A model generated the notes under the pieces. The model searched no databases and was not told where the DNA came from. It saw only the letters and a list, made by a program, of their open reading frames with translations. Both the position numbers and the translations under genes were made by a program. A stretch of DNA of 64,000 bases from Amaranthus tricolor (taxonomy: Eukaryota > Streptophyta > Magnoliopsida > Caryophyllales > Amaranthaceae), in the NCBI RefSeq assembly GCF_026212465.1, contig NC_080063.1:19441297-19505296 (forward strand). The letters are read 5' to 3'. Every line of letters begins with the position of its first letter. The first letter of the stretch is position 1. Shown here piece by piece: positions 11,684 through 22,925 of the stretch.

Positions 11684-13189
11684 ATGACCAGAAATTCTAA
11701 ACGGCGTCACGACTTCAGTCGATCTCCATCACCCTCAAAATCATCGAAGAAACATTACCAAGAGTATGGAAAAAGCTCTCAAATTCAAAATCATGATGTG
11801 GGTAAGCGTCCATCTTTCATTTCATATCATGAAACCCTTAATTTATCCCCTAAAATTAAATTAATCTGCGAAATTGTTGCAAGAACTGCACCATTATCAA
11901 TTGAAAGATGTTTAGAGGATAATGGAATAAGAGTAATACACGAAGATGTTGAGCAAGTCTTGAAATTATCATATAATTATCCTGCTTCTGCTGTGAAATT
12001 TTTTAAGTGGTCAAGTTATCAATTGAATGATAGACATAGTCCTTATACTTGGAATTTAGTTGTGGATATGTTAGGAAAGAATTTATTGTTTGATGCAATG
12101 TGGGATGCAATTAAATCAATGAAGGAAGAAGGGTTTCTTTCACTTGCCACATTTGCGTCTGTTTTTAGCAGTTATGTGATAGCGAATCGAGTTGAAGATG
12201 CGTTTATGACGTTTGAGGTTATGGATCAATATGGCATTGCTAGGGATATTGTGGCATTGAATTCACTTTTGAGTGCAATTTGTAGGGATGGGAAGACGGA
12301 AAAGGCGGACGAGTTCTTGAGGATTGTGAAGGGTAAGATTAGGCCGGATAGTGATTCGTTTGCGATTTTGTTAGAAGGGTGGGAGAATGAAGGGAATGTA
12401 TTTAATGCTAAGCAAACTTTTGGTGAGATGGTGGTGGATGTTGGTTGGGATCCTAACAATGTGCCTGCTTATGATTCATTCTTGTGCACTTTGATCAAGG
12501 CTCCGAGTGGATTTCATGAGGCGTTGAAGTTCTTGAATACGATGAAGGAAAAGAGGTGTTCCCCCGGGACTAAGTTTTTCGGGTTTGCCTTAGAGGAATG
12601 TGTGAAGAAGAGTGATGCTCGAGGGGCTGCGTTACTATGGGAAGCGATGACGGTTAGGAGCGATTTTAGACCCGATTGTGAAATGTACAATATGATGATT
12701 TATTTGCATTCTCAACTTGGGAATCATGATATAGCTAGAAGGTATTTAGATGAGATGATATATGATGGTGTTTTCCCTAATTCTAGGAGTTACAATACTT
12801 TATTTAAGTGCTTGATCAAGACTCGAAAGCTTTACGAGGCTTCATCTTTATTTACCGAGATGGTAAAGAACGACTGTTTTCCGACCCAAGCAAATTGTGT
12901 TGCCGGTGTTAGGTTTTTCTTGGATTCTGGGGATCCTTACATGGCTATCAAGATTTGGAAATTCATGGTCGAGAATTTTAAGTCAGAATTGGAAGAGACT
13001 GGGAATTTTTTGATTTCGGAGCTTTGTGAATGCAATCGAGTTCAAGAGGCAGTTAAGTATGCTGAAGACATGATCGATCGCAAGATAAAGCTGAGTTCTT
13101 CAAACTTGACGAAACTGAAAAAAACCCTAGTAAAGGCAGGGAAGGCACCTGTTTACGATGAACTGTTTAAAAAGTGGAAACTTCGTTAG
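11684..13189 (+). CDS. P-class pentatricopeptide repeat protein (At1g77360-like)
   Basis: An intron-less frame of 501 residues starting at the first ATG, 11684; the open frame extends five codons upstream only to a TTG. The N-terminus (MTRNSKRRHDFSRSPSPSKS) is basic and Ser/Arg/Lys-rich. From about residue 85 the protein is made of 35-residue helix-turn-helix PPR units, recognisable from patterns such as YTWNLVVDMLGK, DIVALNSLLSAICRDGKTEKA, CEMYNMMIYLHSQLGNHDIA and RSYNTLFKCLIKTRKLYEA. No C-terminal E, DYW or SMR domain follows, so it is a P-class protein. Such proteins bind organelle RNA in a sequence-specific way and affect its stability, splicing or translation. Size and layout fit the Arabidopsis At1g77360/APPR6-like group, but the exact target and compartment cannot be read from sequence. 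A CT-rich leader lies at about 11570-11640. Confidence 0.93.
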   Translation: MTRNSKRRHDFSRSPSPSKSSKKHYQEYGKSSQIQNHDVGKRPSFISYHETLNLSPKIKLICEIVARTAPLSIERCLEDNGIRVIHEDVEQVLKLSYNYPASAVKFFKWSSYQLNDRHSPYTWNLVVDMLGKNLLFDAMWDAIKSMKEEGFLSLATFASVFSSYVIANRVEDAFMTFEVMDQYGIARDIVALNSLLSAICRDGKTEKADEFLRIVKGKIRPDSDSFAILLEGWENEGNVFNAKQTFGEMVVDVGWDPNNVPAYDSFLCTLIKAPSGFHEALKFLNTMKEKRCSPGTKFFGFALEECVKKSDARGAALLWEAMTVRSDFRPDCEMYNMMIYLHSQLGNHDIARRYLDEMIYDGVFPNSRSYNTLFKCLIKTRKLYEASSLFTEMVKNDCFPTQANCVAGVRFFLDSGDPYMAIKIWKFMVENFKSELEETGNFLISELCECNRVQEAVKYAEDMIDRKIKLSSSNLTKLKKTLVKAGKAPVYDELFKKWKLR

Positions 13190-13700
13190 GATTTTAAGCC
13201 TCAAATGAATTTTATTATTCTTCAATCGAAAAATTCATATCTGGCTGTGGAATATAATCGATTAGAGTATTAGACGAATAACACTTACTAAATTGCTCGA
13301 GTTTTTCTTCTAACTTCATGATTATTACTTAGCACGCAATCATCCTGTTTTTTCGGGTTTGATGGAAGTTGCCTCTATGCTGCCGCAAGCGTAAGATTGC
13401 GTACATTAGATCCTTCATACATTAGTTTGTCTTGCGATGTTGTTAAACAGGAAAGCGATCAATGTTTTGTATACTACAATTCAAATCATTAATGTGATGT
13501 CCTTCATAAGTCATAACTAACTTTTGAACCGACATCATTTATTCGGAACTGTAGAATCGAACTTGCAAAAGTGATGTTTCATAACTTTAACTTTGAAGGA
13601 CTGTTTCGTATGATCTGATGTATCTCTAGAGATGCCCTAACTTGGAACATGAAACCCCTAGCCACTTAGTTATGAATGTGGGAGCTTAGCTATCAGCCTG
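13190..13700. other. 3' flank of the PPR gene
   Basis: Probable 3' UTR and intergenic sequence. No further gene is seen. Confidence 0.4.
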
Positions 13701-13829
13701 TCTTGTATGAGATCGTCTCATGGTGAGATGATTCCGAAACAAGAAACCCATAAACAAAAAGTTTTTATAATTGGGCTATTTAACCCAAATATGAGGCGTG
13801 TTTTACGGAGAGATCGTCTCATACAAGAA
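13701..13829. repeat. MITE with TCTTGTATGAGATCGTCTCA inverted termini
   Basis: The left end TCTTGTATGAGATCGTCTCA (13701-13720) is mirrored by GAGATCGTCTCATACAAGA at the right end (about 13810-13828). The core is about 90 bp. The same terminal motif recurs elsewhere in the window (1958, 10011, near 29619). Confidence 0.65.
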
Positions 13830-15384
13830 TTTGTTGCTCAGCCATAGGATTCCTTTCACCGATGGCTAGTGTGAATAGCTCATGTAGCACCTGAATTTTC
13901 GAGGCTAGAATCCATGCTAGCGAATGTAGAGAAAACGAGAAAAACTTCACAAATTAGAGTCGCCTCATGTAGGTCTTATTGCGCTCAAGTATCGGAGAAT
14001 CTGTGAGCTTGTGACATCCCACTTATTCTTAAGATGGGTCTATAGCCTATACTCTATAGTTTGGAACTTGGACATGTTCTTTCTAATAGTTATTGGAACT
14101 TAGATATGTAACATTGCATCAACTTCCCATACATATTGTAAATGTCTTACAAATTGCAATATGTTTGAGTAAATAAGAAAATCTTTCTTGTGATATCATA
14201 TTAGTCATTTTGTTTTTATTTATTCTTTCCATTTATTTTATTTATTTAAATACACTTAAAACTCGAATAGCTTTAATCGAGTTTATCTAAAACTTATAAA
14301 AAATTGCTATTAAAAAATTTATATATTTAGAATTAATTATAAGGTCCTCATTTGAATAGATTGTTTAAAATGTGACTTTAAATTCCAAAATATCAAACAA
14401 GAATAAAAAAGACAACGAGGAAATGAGTTATAATGACGAAATTATAAGTATATTTATTGATTCATGTATATGGAATTTTGTATTACATGGCAGATTAAGG
14501 TGATGTTTAGTTCATCTCAAAAAAATTAAGTAATGAGTAAAAATAATTTTTAATTAGTAAAAATTAATTTAATATGTAAAACTCGATTATACTCTTTACT
14601 TAAAATTGGCTACAATCTGTATAAATAACTATAATCAGTAAATAGCATTTTTGATAAGTAAAAATCAGTTCTATCAGTAAAAATCAGATAAATTAAATAG
14701 TACCTAAGGGTAGGCAAGGGTAAGAATTGAAACCAAACTCTTACATAGAAAGATGGTAGTTGCTTTCCAACTAAGATTAAACTCGATTCTCTCTCTATAT
14801 ATTTTAATACTAAAATTGGATCATCCCTATAAAAAATCTCATTATTAGATGATTTTTCAACCCACACAAAGACGACCATCATAGACGATACATCATAAGA
14901 ATTTGTGGTTTTGTATGGTTTTTTTGTTTCCTTTCTAAAATGTGAGAAACAAACTTGAACATTTTAGTTTTAAAAATTTAGGTTTCAAATTCAGTAAGGG
15001 GAGACATAAACTTAAGTAATTTTTTTTTCTATGTCTTGGGAAAAAAGGATTTTCTTTCTAACTTAATGAATCATAGTTAAACATGTTTTTGTAAATTAAC
15101 ATTTAAAGAATATCTCTAGGCATATCAACCACAAAATAACAACAATAAAAATACTAAAATTATAGTTTAAATTATATGGGTAAACTACATTCACAAAAGC
15201 AAATCAACTCCTAATTAAGTATGTTAAACACATAATAATGCACAATGTTAAAGTCTTAATTAAAACAAATGATGGGATTGCCCTTTGAGCACACTAGCTA
15301 GCCTACAATCCATAAACCTATTGACAGATTAATAGTTGAATACTAGAAGTAAATAAACCATAATACCAAACACATGTTAATAAA
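13830..15384. other. intergenic, nothing recognised
   Basis: AT-rich region. The minus-strand frame at 14610-14882 has no recognisable domain. Confidence 0.4.
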
Positions 15385-15401
15385 GCTGGAATAGCTCAGT
15401 T

Positions 15402-15434
<33 letters not shown>

Positions 15435-15458
15435 GAGGTTCAAGCCCTCCTTCTAGCG
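15385..15458 (+). tRNA. tRNA-Asn (anticodon GTT)
   Basis: A complete 74-nt cloverleaf. The acceptor stem is GCTGGAA with TTCTAGC plus discriminator G. The D arm begins with TAGCTCAGTTGG (A box). The anticodon stem TGTGG/CCACA encloses the loop CTGTTAA with GTT at 15419-15421. The T arm GGAGG-TTCAAGC-CCTCC is perfect (B box). A run of five T at 15459-15463 is a good polymerase III terminator. No CCA is encoded and no intron is present, as expected for a nuclear plant gene. Confidence 0.96.
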
Positions 15459-15506
15459 TTTTTACTTTCGACATCTAACTTTTAGGAAAAAGATTAAGAA
15501 CCAAAA

Positions 15507-15587
15507 CGTGAGCGGCAGGATTCGAAATTGCGCGGGCAAATCCACATAATTTCTAGTTATGCCCGATAAAGACTACGGCACGCCCAA
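15507..15587 (-). pseudogene. tRNA-Ser(AGA) pseudogene
   Basis: The minus strand reads as a decayed tRNA-Ser: GGGCGTGCCG, then ATCGGGCA, then anticodon region ACTAGAAAT (AGA, complement of 15552-15554), TTTGCCCGCG and TTCGAATCCTGC, ending GCTCACG. Faults include a mismatched first acceptor pair, loss of the D-loop GG, a shortened variable arm and two broken pairs in the T stem (GCAAT against CCTGC). The B box is therefore altered and function is unlikely. It lies 48 bp beyond tRNA-Asn, tail to tail with it. Confidence 0.8.
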
Positions 15588-16344
15588 AATGACGCTTCAT
15601 GTTTCTGTATAAGCTCGTATTAAACAAAAAATACTCAGTAAAACTAAAAAGAAAATTTTTTTAAAATTTGAAAAAAAAAAACTTAATTAAGCTACGGTAC
15701 AATTTAATATAATAAACTAATTAACACATCCATATAGTAGATAGTATATGATAAATGATAACGACTATAATGATATATTTTTACAATATTAATTTTTTTC
15801 ATGATTTATACTTTAAAATAACACAATGATGATTTGTTTGTTAGTTATTCTTAAAAGTGGGGATGATTATGAAAATTTAGTGTTAGTTTGGTTAAAAAAT
15901 CTCAGAAAAAGTTTAATGCTCACATGTTTGTAGTATTTTAATTATTTAATTTTCTTTAAAAATTAAATTTATTTCAATGCAATACCATCAATTTAGAGAA
16001 GTGATATTATGTGGTAATGAAAAATTATAAGCCAAAATAACTTTTTAATCAACTTTTTATTATCATGAGAATGACATGAAGCAAGTCATGAAATTTTGCA
16101 TTACAAAATATTCTCATCATCGCCATTTAATACAAATAATCAAACGGATCAACAAGCATTTTTTTTAATTAAGATTAATTTTTACTTATTTAAACTATAT
16201 TTGACTAATTACTTATTTTTTAAACGCAAATTAAATAAGGTTTTACTTAGGTGGACATTTTAATTATAGGATATTGCTAATGGTTGTGTTAGGAAACTTG
16301 ATAATAAGGATAATTAATTTTAAATATTATCAGTACAACATAAT
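15588..16344. other. intergenic, nothing recognised
   Basis: AT-rich; no gene or clear element. Confidence 0.4.
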
Positions 16345-16695
16345 TTATTTTTAGTGAGATATATTTAGCGACAGTTAATTTAAATGTCACTGTTTAAATT
16401 TCTAATAGTATATATAGTGGATTTAGTGACATTTATTAAACCCATTAGCAGCATAATAAAAAATTATACTAAAGTTTTTTGTGACATAGGATCTAGTGAC
16501 ATTTCTCATAAATGTCACTATAGACTATAGTAGCAATTACATACGCCATAAAGGCCATATAAAGTGTCACTAGATCACTTTATAGTGTAACTTAAAATAA
16601 AAACAACAATTATTACACTAAAAATATAAATTAGTGGCATTATTTTATTGCCACTAAATTCAATATCGGGAAAAGTTAAATTTATTGTAGTATAT
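16345..16695. repeat. possible non-autonomous DNA element with AGTGACATTT repeats
   Basis: Direct and inverted copies of TAGTGACATTTAT/ATAAATGTCACTA occur repeatedly between about 16375 and 16600, and TAGTGGCA/TGCCACTA motifs near 16630-16660. Such subterminal clusters are typical of non-autonomous DNA transposons. I could not fix terminal inverted repeats or a target duplication. Confidence 0.35.
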
Positions 16696-17083
16696 ATAAT
16701 GAAAAATTTAAAAATAAAATTATGTACAAAGCATTAATTATATTTTTATTTTTTTATTTTTTAAAATTATTATCATTAACGAACGCTCATTCCTTAACTT
16801 TTTACCTTAATGATATTGTAGCAAAGTAATCTCTTTATTATTGTCCAAAATTGCGAGAACATCCTATTCATTTCAACTTTAAAAAAGGGTACCTTCTAAA
16901 AAAATGTCTAGAAAATCTATTATTTTTCATGGTTGAATAAATCATTTGGATAATAGGTAAAAGATCTTATTAAATCATAAAGATTAAAGAGCCATGTGCA
17001 ATTTAATTTGCACGTGTATAGACAACCACAAAATCATCAATTGAATCCTAAAGTATATATGCTAGTGGATTGTAGTTATTGTA

Positions 17084-17351
17084 CTCACTCTATTCACGGA
17101 GTTCCATTTGACTTTTTACGGATTTTAAGGATAGTCAAAAATGGGACGCTAAGGGTAGGAAAGAGAGTGATATTATGAGTTTTTTAATGTAAGGAAGAAA
17201 AATTAATATGAGTAATGAAGGGTATAACTGAAAATAGGATAAAGTTACTAAGGGCATAAAAGTCAAAAACCCATACCAAAAATAGAAATGGGACAATTAA
17301 GGTGACTTGACCATAAAAGAAAATGGAACACATAAGCTGAATAGGAGGGAG
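17084..17351. mobile_element. Stowaway-type MITE
   Basis: Termini are CTCACTCTATTC and GAATAGGAGGGAG, flanked by TA on both sides (17082-17083 and 17352-17353), the target duplication of Tc1/mariner-type Stowaway MITEs. The body is closely similar to the elements at 38955-39226 and 49970-50241, sharing motifs such as CATTTGACTTTT and ATAAGCTGAATAGGAGGGAG. Confidence 0.8.
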
Positions 17352-17353
17352 TA

Positions 17354-20300
17354 TTATTTTATGTCAGGTTTATAATTGTTTTTTTTACAATAAAGCTGTT
17401 TTGTTTGTATTACATATAGTTCGAGAAAAGGGATAATTAATTGAAAATTAATCTAAAATTCTACTTGAAAAGTAATAATTATTTTTTAATTGAAACAAGA
17501 TTTATTATGATTTTTCATAATGGAGTTCAAATGTGAGCTTTTAGGGTTAAATTATGAAGGTATAATGTTGGATTATATGCTAAATTATTTTGATATAAAT
17601 AGTTTTAATTGTGACAACCCATCATGCATAGAATGTCCATAATCATTTAGTCATTTTACCAAAATGTTTTTAATTATTGTTTCCAATAAAATATTATGAA
17701 CATGCATGTATTTTCATAATGATTCATTAATAAGGACAAAAAACTTTAGAGAAGCTTGCATCTTGTGGCCCCTAATTGTTTACATGTAGTCATGTACACC
17801 TTATTATTATATATTGTCACAACAATAATTATATAAAATTAATTATAATGTAATTAATTTGATCCAATGGCTTGTGCAAGATATGATGTTTCTTATGATG
17901 CATGTCCTTACATTGTGTAAATATAATTTGGCTCACCTAATACATATGGAATATTGACCTATCTTTTTGAGGTCCTACTCAACTACTACATGGTATATTT
18001 TAGTATTAATGTAGCTTATTTTAACTTTGGCTATATTTTTATTAAATTAGGATGGAAATGAGGTTATTTAAGGGAATGATTTGTTAAGGACTCCCTTAAA
18101 CATGAGTTGCATATTGTTACTTATTACTCTCATAACTCATAGTTAAGATAATTGAATCATCTACTATTGGAAAAACCCAAATTATGCATATTTAAAGTTA
18201 TTCTTTCAAAATTTCACATTATAATTTTTTGATACTAGATAGGTTCAGGAAAGGAGAGGGTTAAAGAAGAGGGCACTAAAAATCGAACTTATAATCTTAC
18301 TTGAGAAAAGTAATACATATTTTAATTGAGATAAAACCTAATTTTCTATGTATAAAAAAACCTTATAAAACTCCAAATGTATATTAATTTGTAGGTTAAC
18401 TATATTACTAGCTCTCTCATTATTTATGTATTTGCAAGGTTAGCTAGCCTAATTATGTTCTTAAAGAATTAATTTTTCATATATTTTTAGATTACTTTGT
18501 CTTCTCTTGTAGTGTGCAATCACAATCGAACTCTAAGACGAGAAAAGCTAAATTAGTCTATGTGTTCTCTTTTTTGCTAGAGAAAATATGTCATTTATAT
18601 TGACTAGGTCAATATTGTTCGCCTAATCCTAATTTTTAGTCCACAAAATAAGCATCACCTAATCTTAAAATGTCACTACTAAGCAACATGTGTATGTATT
18701 TTAATTGCAAATAAAAAGCCAAAAGAATGTTTGCTTGTCAATTGTGGAATAGCTAAGCTTTTGAATTCTTATTGATTCACATATTATTAATTTTATTTAA
18801 AAGAAGTTTTGCTAGATTAATTAACACATTTAGTGACAATACATCTATAATTAGCAACACTTTATTTAACAAATTATTTTTTGTGAATTATTATTATATA
18901 CTAGGCTCTATTATTGGATAATGAAAAAGAGAAGTGATATATTTCAAAAAAAAAAAAAGAAAAAGATAGATTGTTATAGGATTTATTTGATTTTATTCTA
19001 TATATATATATATGTGTACTTCTATATTTATATTACTATGTTCCATTTTGTTATCTTATGTGGAATATTTTACTTAAAAAAGAGAATATTAAATGTAGTT
19101 TTTCAGAAATTAATACAAATTAAAATATATTTCTATGAAATTTTGTTAATGACTTTAATATTATTTTTTGAACAAATTAAAGAAAAATGGACAGGGAAAG
19201 TATTTTTTTTTGTCATATCACCAATATTTGGTGAATATGACAAACTAAAATCAAAGTTGTGGGTAGTTAATAAGAATAATACACTTTCTAAGCCATTGGG
19301 TATTAATGATATATTAGGTGGTATGGTAAGATAATTTCTATTGGGTTGATTTATTATATAATTAATGTTTTAAAGTGATTATTTATAATCTTAAAGTGAT
19401 TACTTATAATCTTAAAGTTATTACTTATACTTTTAAAATAATCATATATAACTTTTAAAGAGATCACTTATAATATTAAAGTAATCAATTAGAGAAATAA
19501 GTTAATATGCGACGCATCATATGATAAGACGATCTCATAAAAATTATATTATTAATATTAAAAATGATATTAAGCAGTACGTACGCATAAAATTGGACAA
19601 AATTGAGTATGCGATAGTTTTTCTATCATACAAATGATGTGAAATGTAATTATGGGATAATAAATAGTTCAACAGATATTGTGGGTCTACCTCACATAAA
19701 GTTCCTTTCATTAATGTTTGTTTTTCTTAGCCAGACAACAATCCAAAACCAGATTTAATTAGTGCTTACATTTTAGGTGTTATGGATTTCTGGTTTACGT
19801 CCCTAATCAATATTTAATGAAATAATGAATCACTAAATCTAATTGATTATGATGGAGCTCATCCAAAGATAATGTAATTTATTTCACAAAATTTTGATGG
19901 AGTTGTCAGTTAATAAAAGTTAAGAGAATAGAAAATAAATGAAATAAAATTATTATTAAAAAAATTGCTACTAAAGAAGACTAAAATATCTAATCTATAC
20001 AACACTAATGCTTCCCTTACCATTGCTACATTAAATTTTCATCGCTCTAAATCATTAATAGTCATATTAATATGAAGTACAATATAATTAAATTATATAA
20101 TGCGTCAAATTTCAAAAATGGATCGTGAGGATGAGCTGTGAAGGTCATATCATAATCGAATCTATTTTGATCCAACTTTAAAATAAATGTATTTTTATAT
20201 AAAAGCCATTATATACATAAGACTCGATTTTAAACCATCTTCAAACACCTAACTTGAAATCAACCCCGTAACTCGAATGAACACCTCTATGTCTAATGTA

Positions 20301-22925
20301 TGTACATAACCTTAATTACCTTTTCTAATAACATAGATAAGGAGCACAAATAATTATACGATCCATTTTACTATTATTATTATCCATTATAATTTCAAAT
20401 CAAAAAATATAAATCGTCCGGTAGAGAGGAATTGAGGAAATCACCATTTTGATACTATAAATTGAATACATAAGCTTAGGTGAGAAAAGCCAAGAAACAA
20501 CCAATATACATTATGATGAAATCCTTAAGAATGGTGCAAAATGCTACAAATCATCATCTATTAATTATGTTTGTTTGGAAAACCACAAATTAGGCTATTG
20601 CTTGTAGTATTAAGAGTCTCTCCAAAAAGAGAAAAGAATAATGATAGTGATGAGAGATGATCAATCTCTCCGTCCCCACTACTAATGACTAGTACTAACT
20701 TGTGAGCTAGCATTGTGCCCTTTATTTCAATTATATAAATGTATTAGTATATCATTAATTTGTTTCACTTAATTCCATCATTTTTTAATTTATCACAATC
20801 ACTAAAATTAATATTATTAAACTTTCTAATAGATTATTGTAAATTTAAAATTACGGAAAAAGTTTTAGATCACATAATTCACATATTGGTCATGAAAAAT
20901 AATACATTTAAGTAGTTAAATTATGATTGAAACTCTATATTTAATTTACCGATGGGGTTTCAATAGGTACTGGCGATGAGTGACCAACTTGATGTTAAAA
21001 ATCAAAAGCCTTTAGTCTATTTTCTACTCTTTTTGTTTTCGTAATTATAATAAAATTGCTCATACTTTGATTTGTAATGAGGTATGACTTTACGTCGGTT
21101 CAATCAAAATTACTAATATGTTATTTATTTATTTATTTATTCATTTATTTATTTTGATATAGCCCATTTCATTTAAAAAAACATATAGATGCTTGTTAAA
21201 TGCCCATTAATCCTCTCATACTAGAACACCTAATTGTCCAAGAGAATCCACCACGCATGTGCAATTAATTAGTTATAATGTCTTGATTTCTTCCATTTTT
21301 TTAATGATAGCCTTAAATATTTACCTTTGATTACTTATCACCAACCGCTTAACTAAAAATTTAAGATGATGATTATTAATTAAGATCTAAAATATTATAT
21401 ACTCTATCACATTCTATTAAATAAGAATTCTTAAAGCTAAAAATATGAATGCAACCTGCTCAATAAGTGAATGTATATAGATCATCACTTCTGTCATGCA
21501 AGGTTGCTGAGGAGTGGAGAATAGGAAGGTGTCGGATGGTCACCAAACTACTAATCATCCTTGTTTAATTTGGTTACTAATCTCTCCATTATTTAAATGA
21601 TAACCATATCTTAACGTCCAACTCCCCATATCTTGACAACCTTTTAACATCAATTTATTTTTCTTTGGTAGATAAAAACTTCTTCCTTTCTATTATATTA
21701 ATTTCTCTAATTTTTTTAGTAATTATTTCATTGACCTCTAATATTGTTTTCTAAATTGATTCTTACTAGTGGTCTTATATTATTATATAGATGTTTTATG
21801 TACTCCATATAAAACATTTGAATTTTGGAAACTATTATACCTGCTTCTTACAATAATCTTAGATAATAGTGAAAGTTCTTTTTACCTAAGAGGCTAATTA
21901 AGACTATTTCATCAAACTAAGATATATTAGTAGTGATTTAGTACTCCATATAAAACATTTTAAATTGTTTATTATAGTTAATATGAAGCTTATATAGTTA
22001 ATTGATAAAAAAATTCATTTGAAAATAGAGATTAATCAACTCTAAATTGTTTTCCAAATTAAATGTATCTCCAAATTGGGATACCTTAGCAATAAAAAAT
22101 GTTTTTATAATAGGAATTGACAAAGTTACATAGTTACTCTATTAATTTGCAATTTGAGAAATACACAAAGAATTAGTAAGTAAAAAAAAATATGTAAATA
22201 AGATTAGAAAAAAAATTTAATGTATGAATGATCAAAGGAGATTAGTATATATGATTAAAAGGTTAACTATGATTAAATCACATTGACGATTTAAAATGAA
22301 TTTAATAGAAGTATAACAATAATAAAGATAAAGATCAAAAAATCAAGTTTTATTTTAAAAACCTGAATTTAATTCTCGCTAGCACCTCTTCTCCTCTCCA
22401 TCTACCGATAAATCTAAAAAAAAAATAAAATAAAAAACAATATTAATCCCCTTCCCAATAAATTGATCAATAAAACACCCAATTGGCCCCTTTTATTCTT
22501 TGTATATTCCTCTATTCTCTCTTCTCAAAGTCCTTCCTCACTAACACCAAGATAATGGTCATGTAACGGTCCCAAGTTGGTACTTCTTGTCTTCATTCCT
22601 CTCAACGTCAAGCATCTTCAACAGCCTAACCTCTTCATTTGATTTATATTTATATATTTATCCACCATTTTCCCTAATTTATTAATTTTCTATATTTACT
22701 CAAATTTCACCTTTTTTTGTTTTCCTTATATTAATAATCACTTCACAAATTCCCCACAAACATCTACTCCATTTCTTATTTTTCATTTCTTTCCAAAAAG
22801 TCATTGTATTCTCTCCCTCCCTTTCAAGTAAAGTATCCAACTTTTTCTTTATTTTCTGTCCATTTTGCATTTTTGTTTCTGGGTTTTTGTGGGTTTATCA
22901 TAATTCTTCTTGAGATCTACAAAAA
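17354..22925. other. gene-poor AT-rich intergenic region
   Basis: No convincing gene in 5.5 kb. The longest frame (18921-19334) is low-complexity, Lys/Ile/Tyr-rich and matches no family I know. A tandem array of ATTACTTATAATCTTAAAGTG-like units lies at about 19360-19490, and (TTTA)n at about 21120-21150. The last 400 bp are CT-rich and probably hold the promoter and 5' UTR of the kinase gene. Confidence 0.5.

Noticed and set aside
18921..19334. 137-residue frame
   Set aside because: Low-complexity Lys/Ile/Tyr-rich translation of AT-rich DNA; no family recognised and no splice partners.
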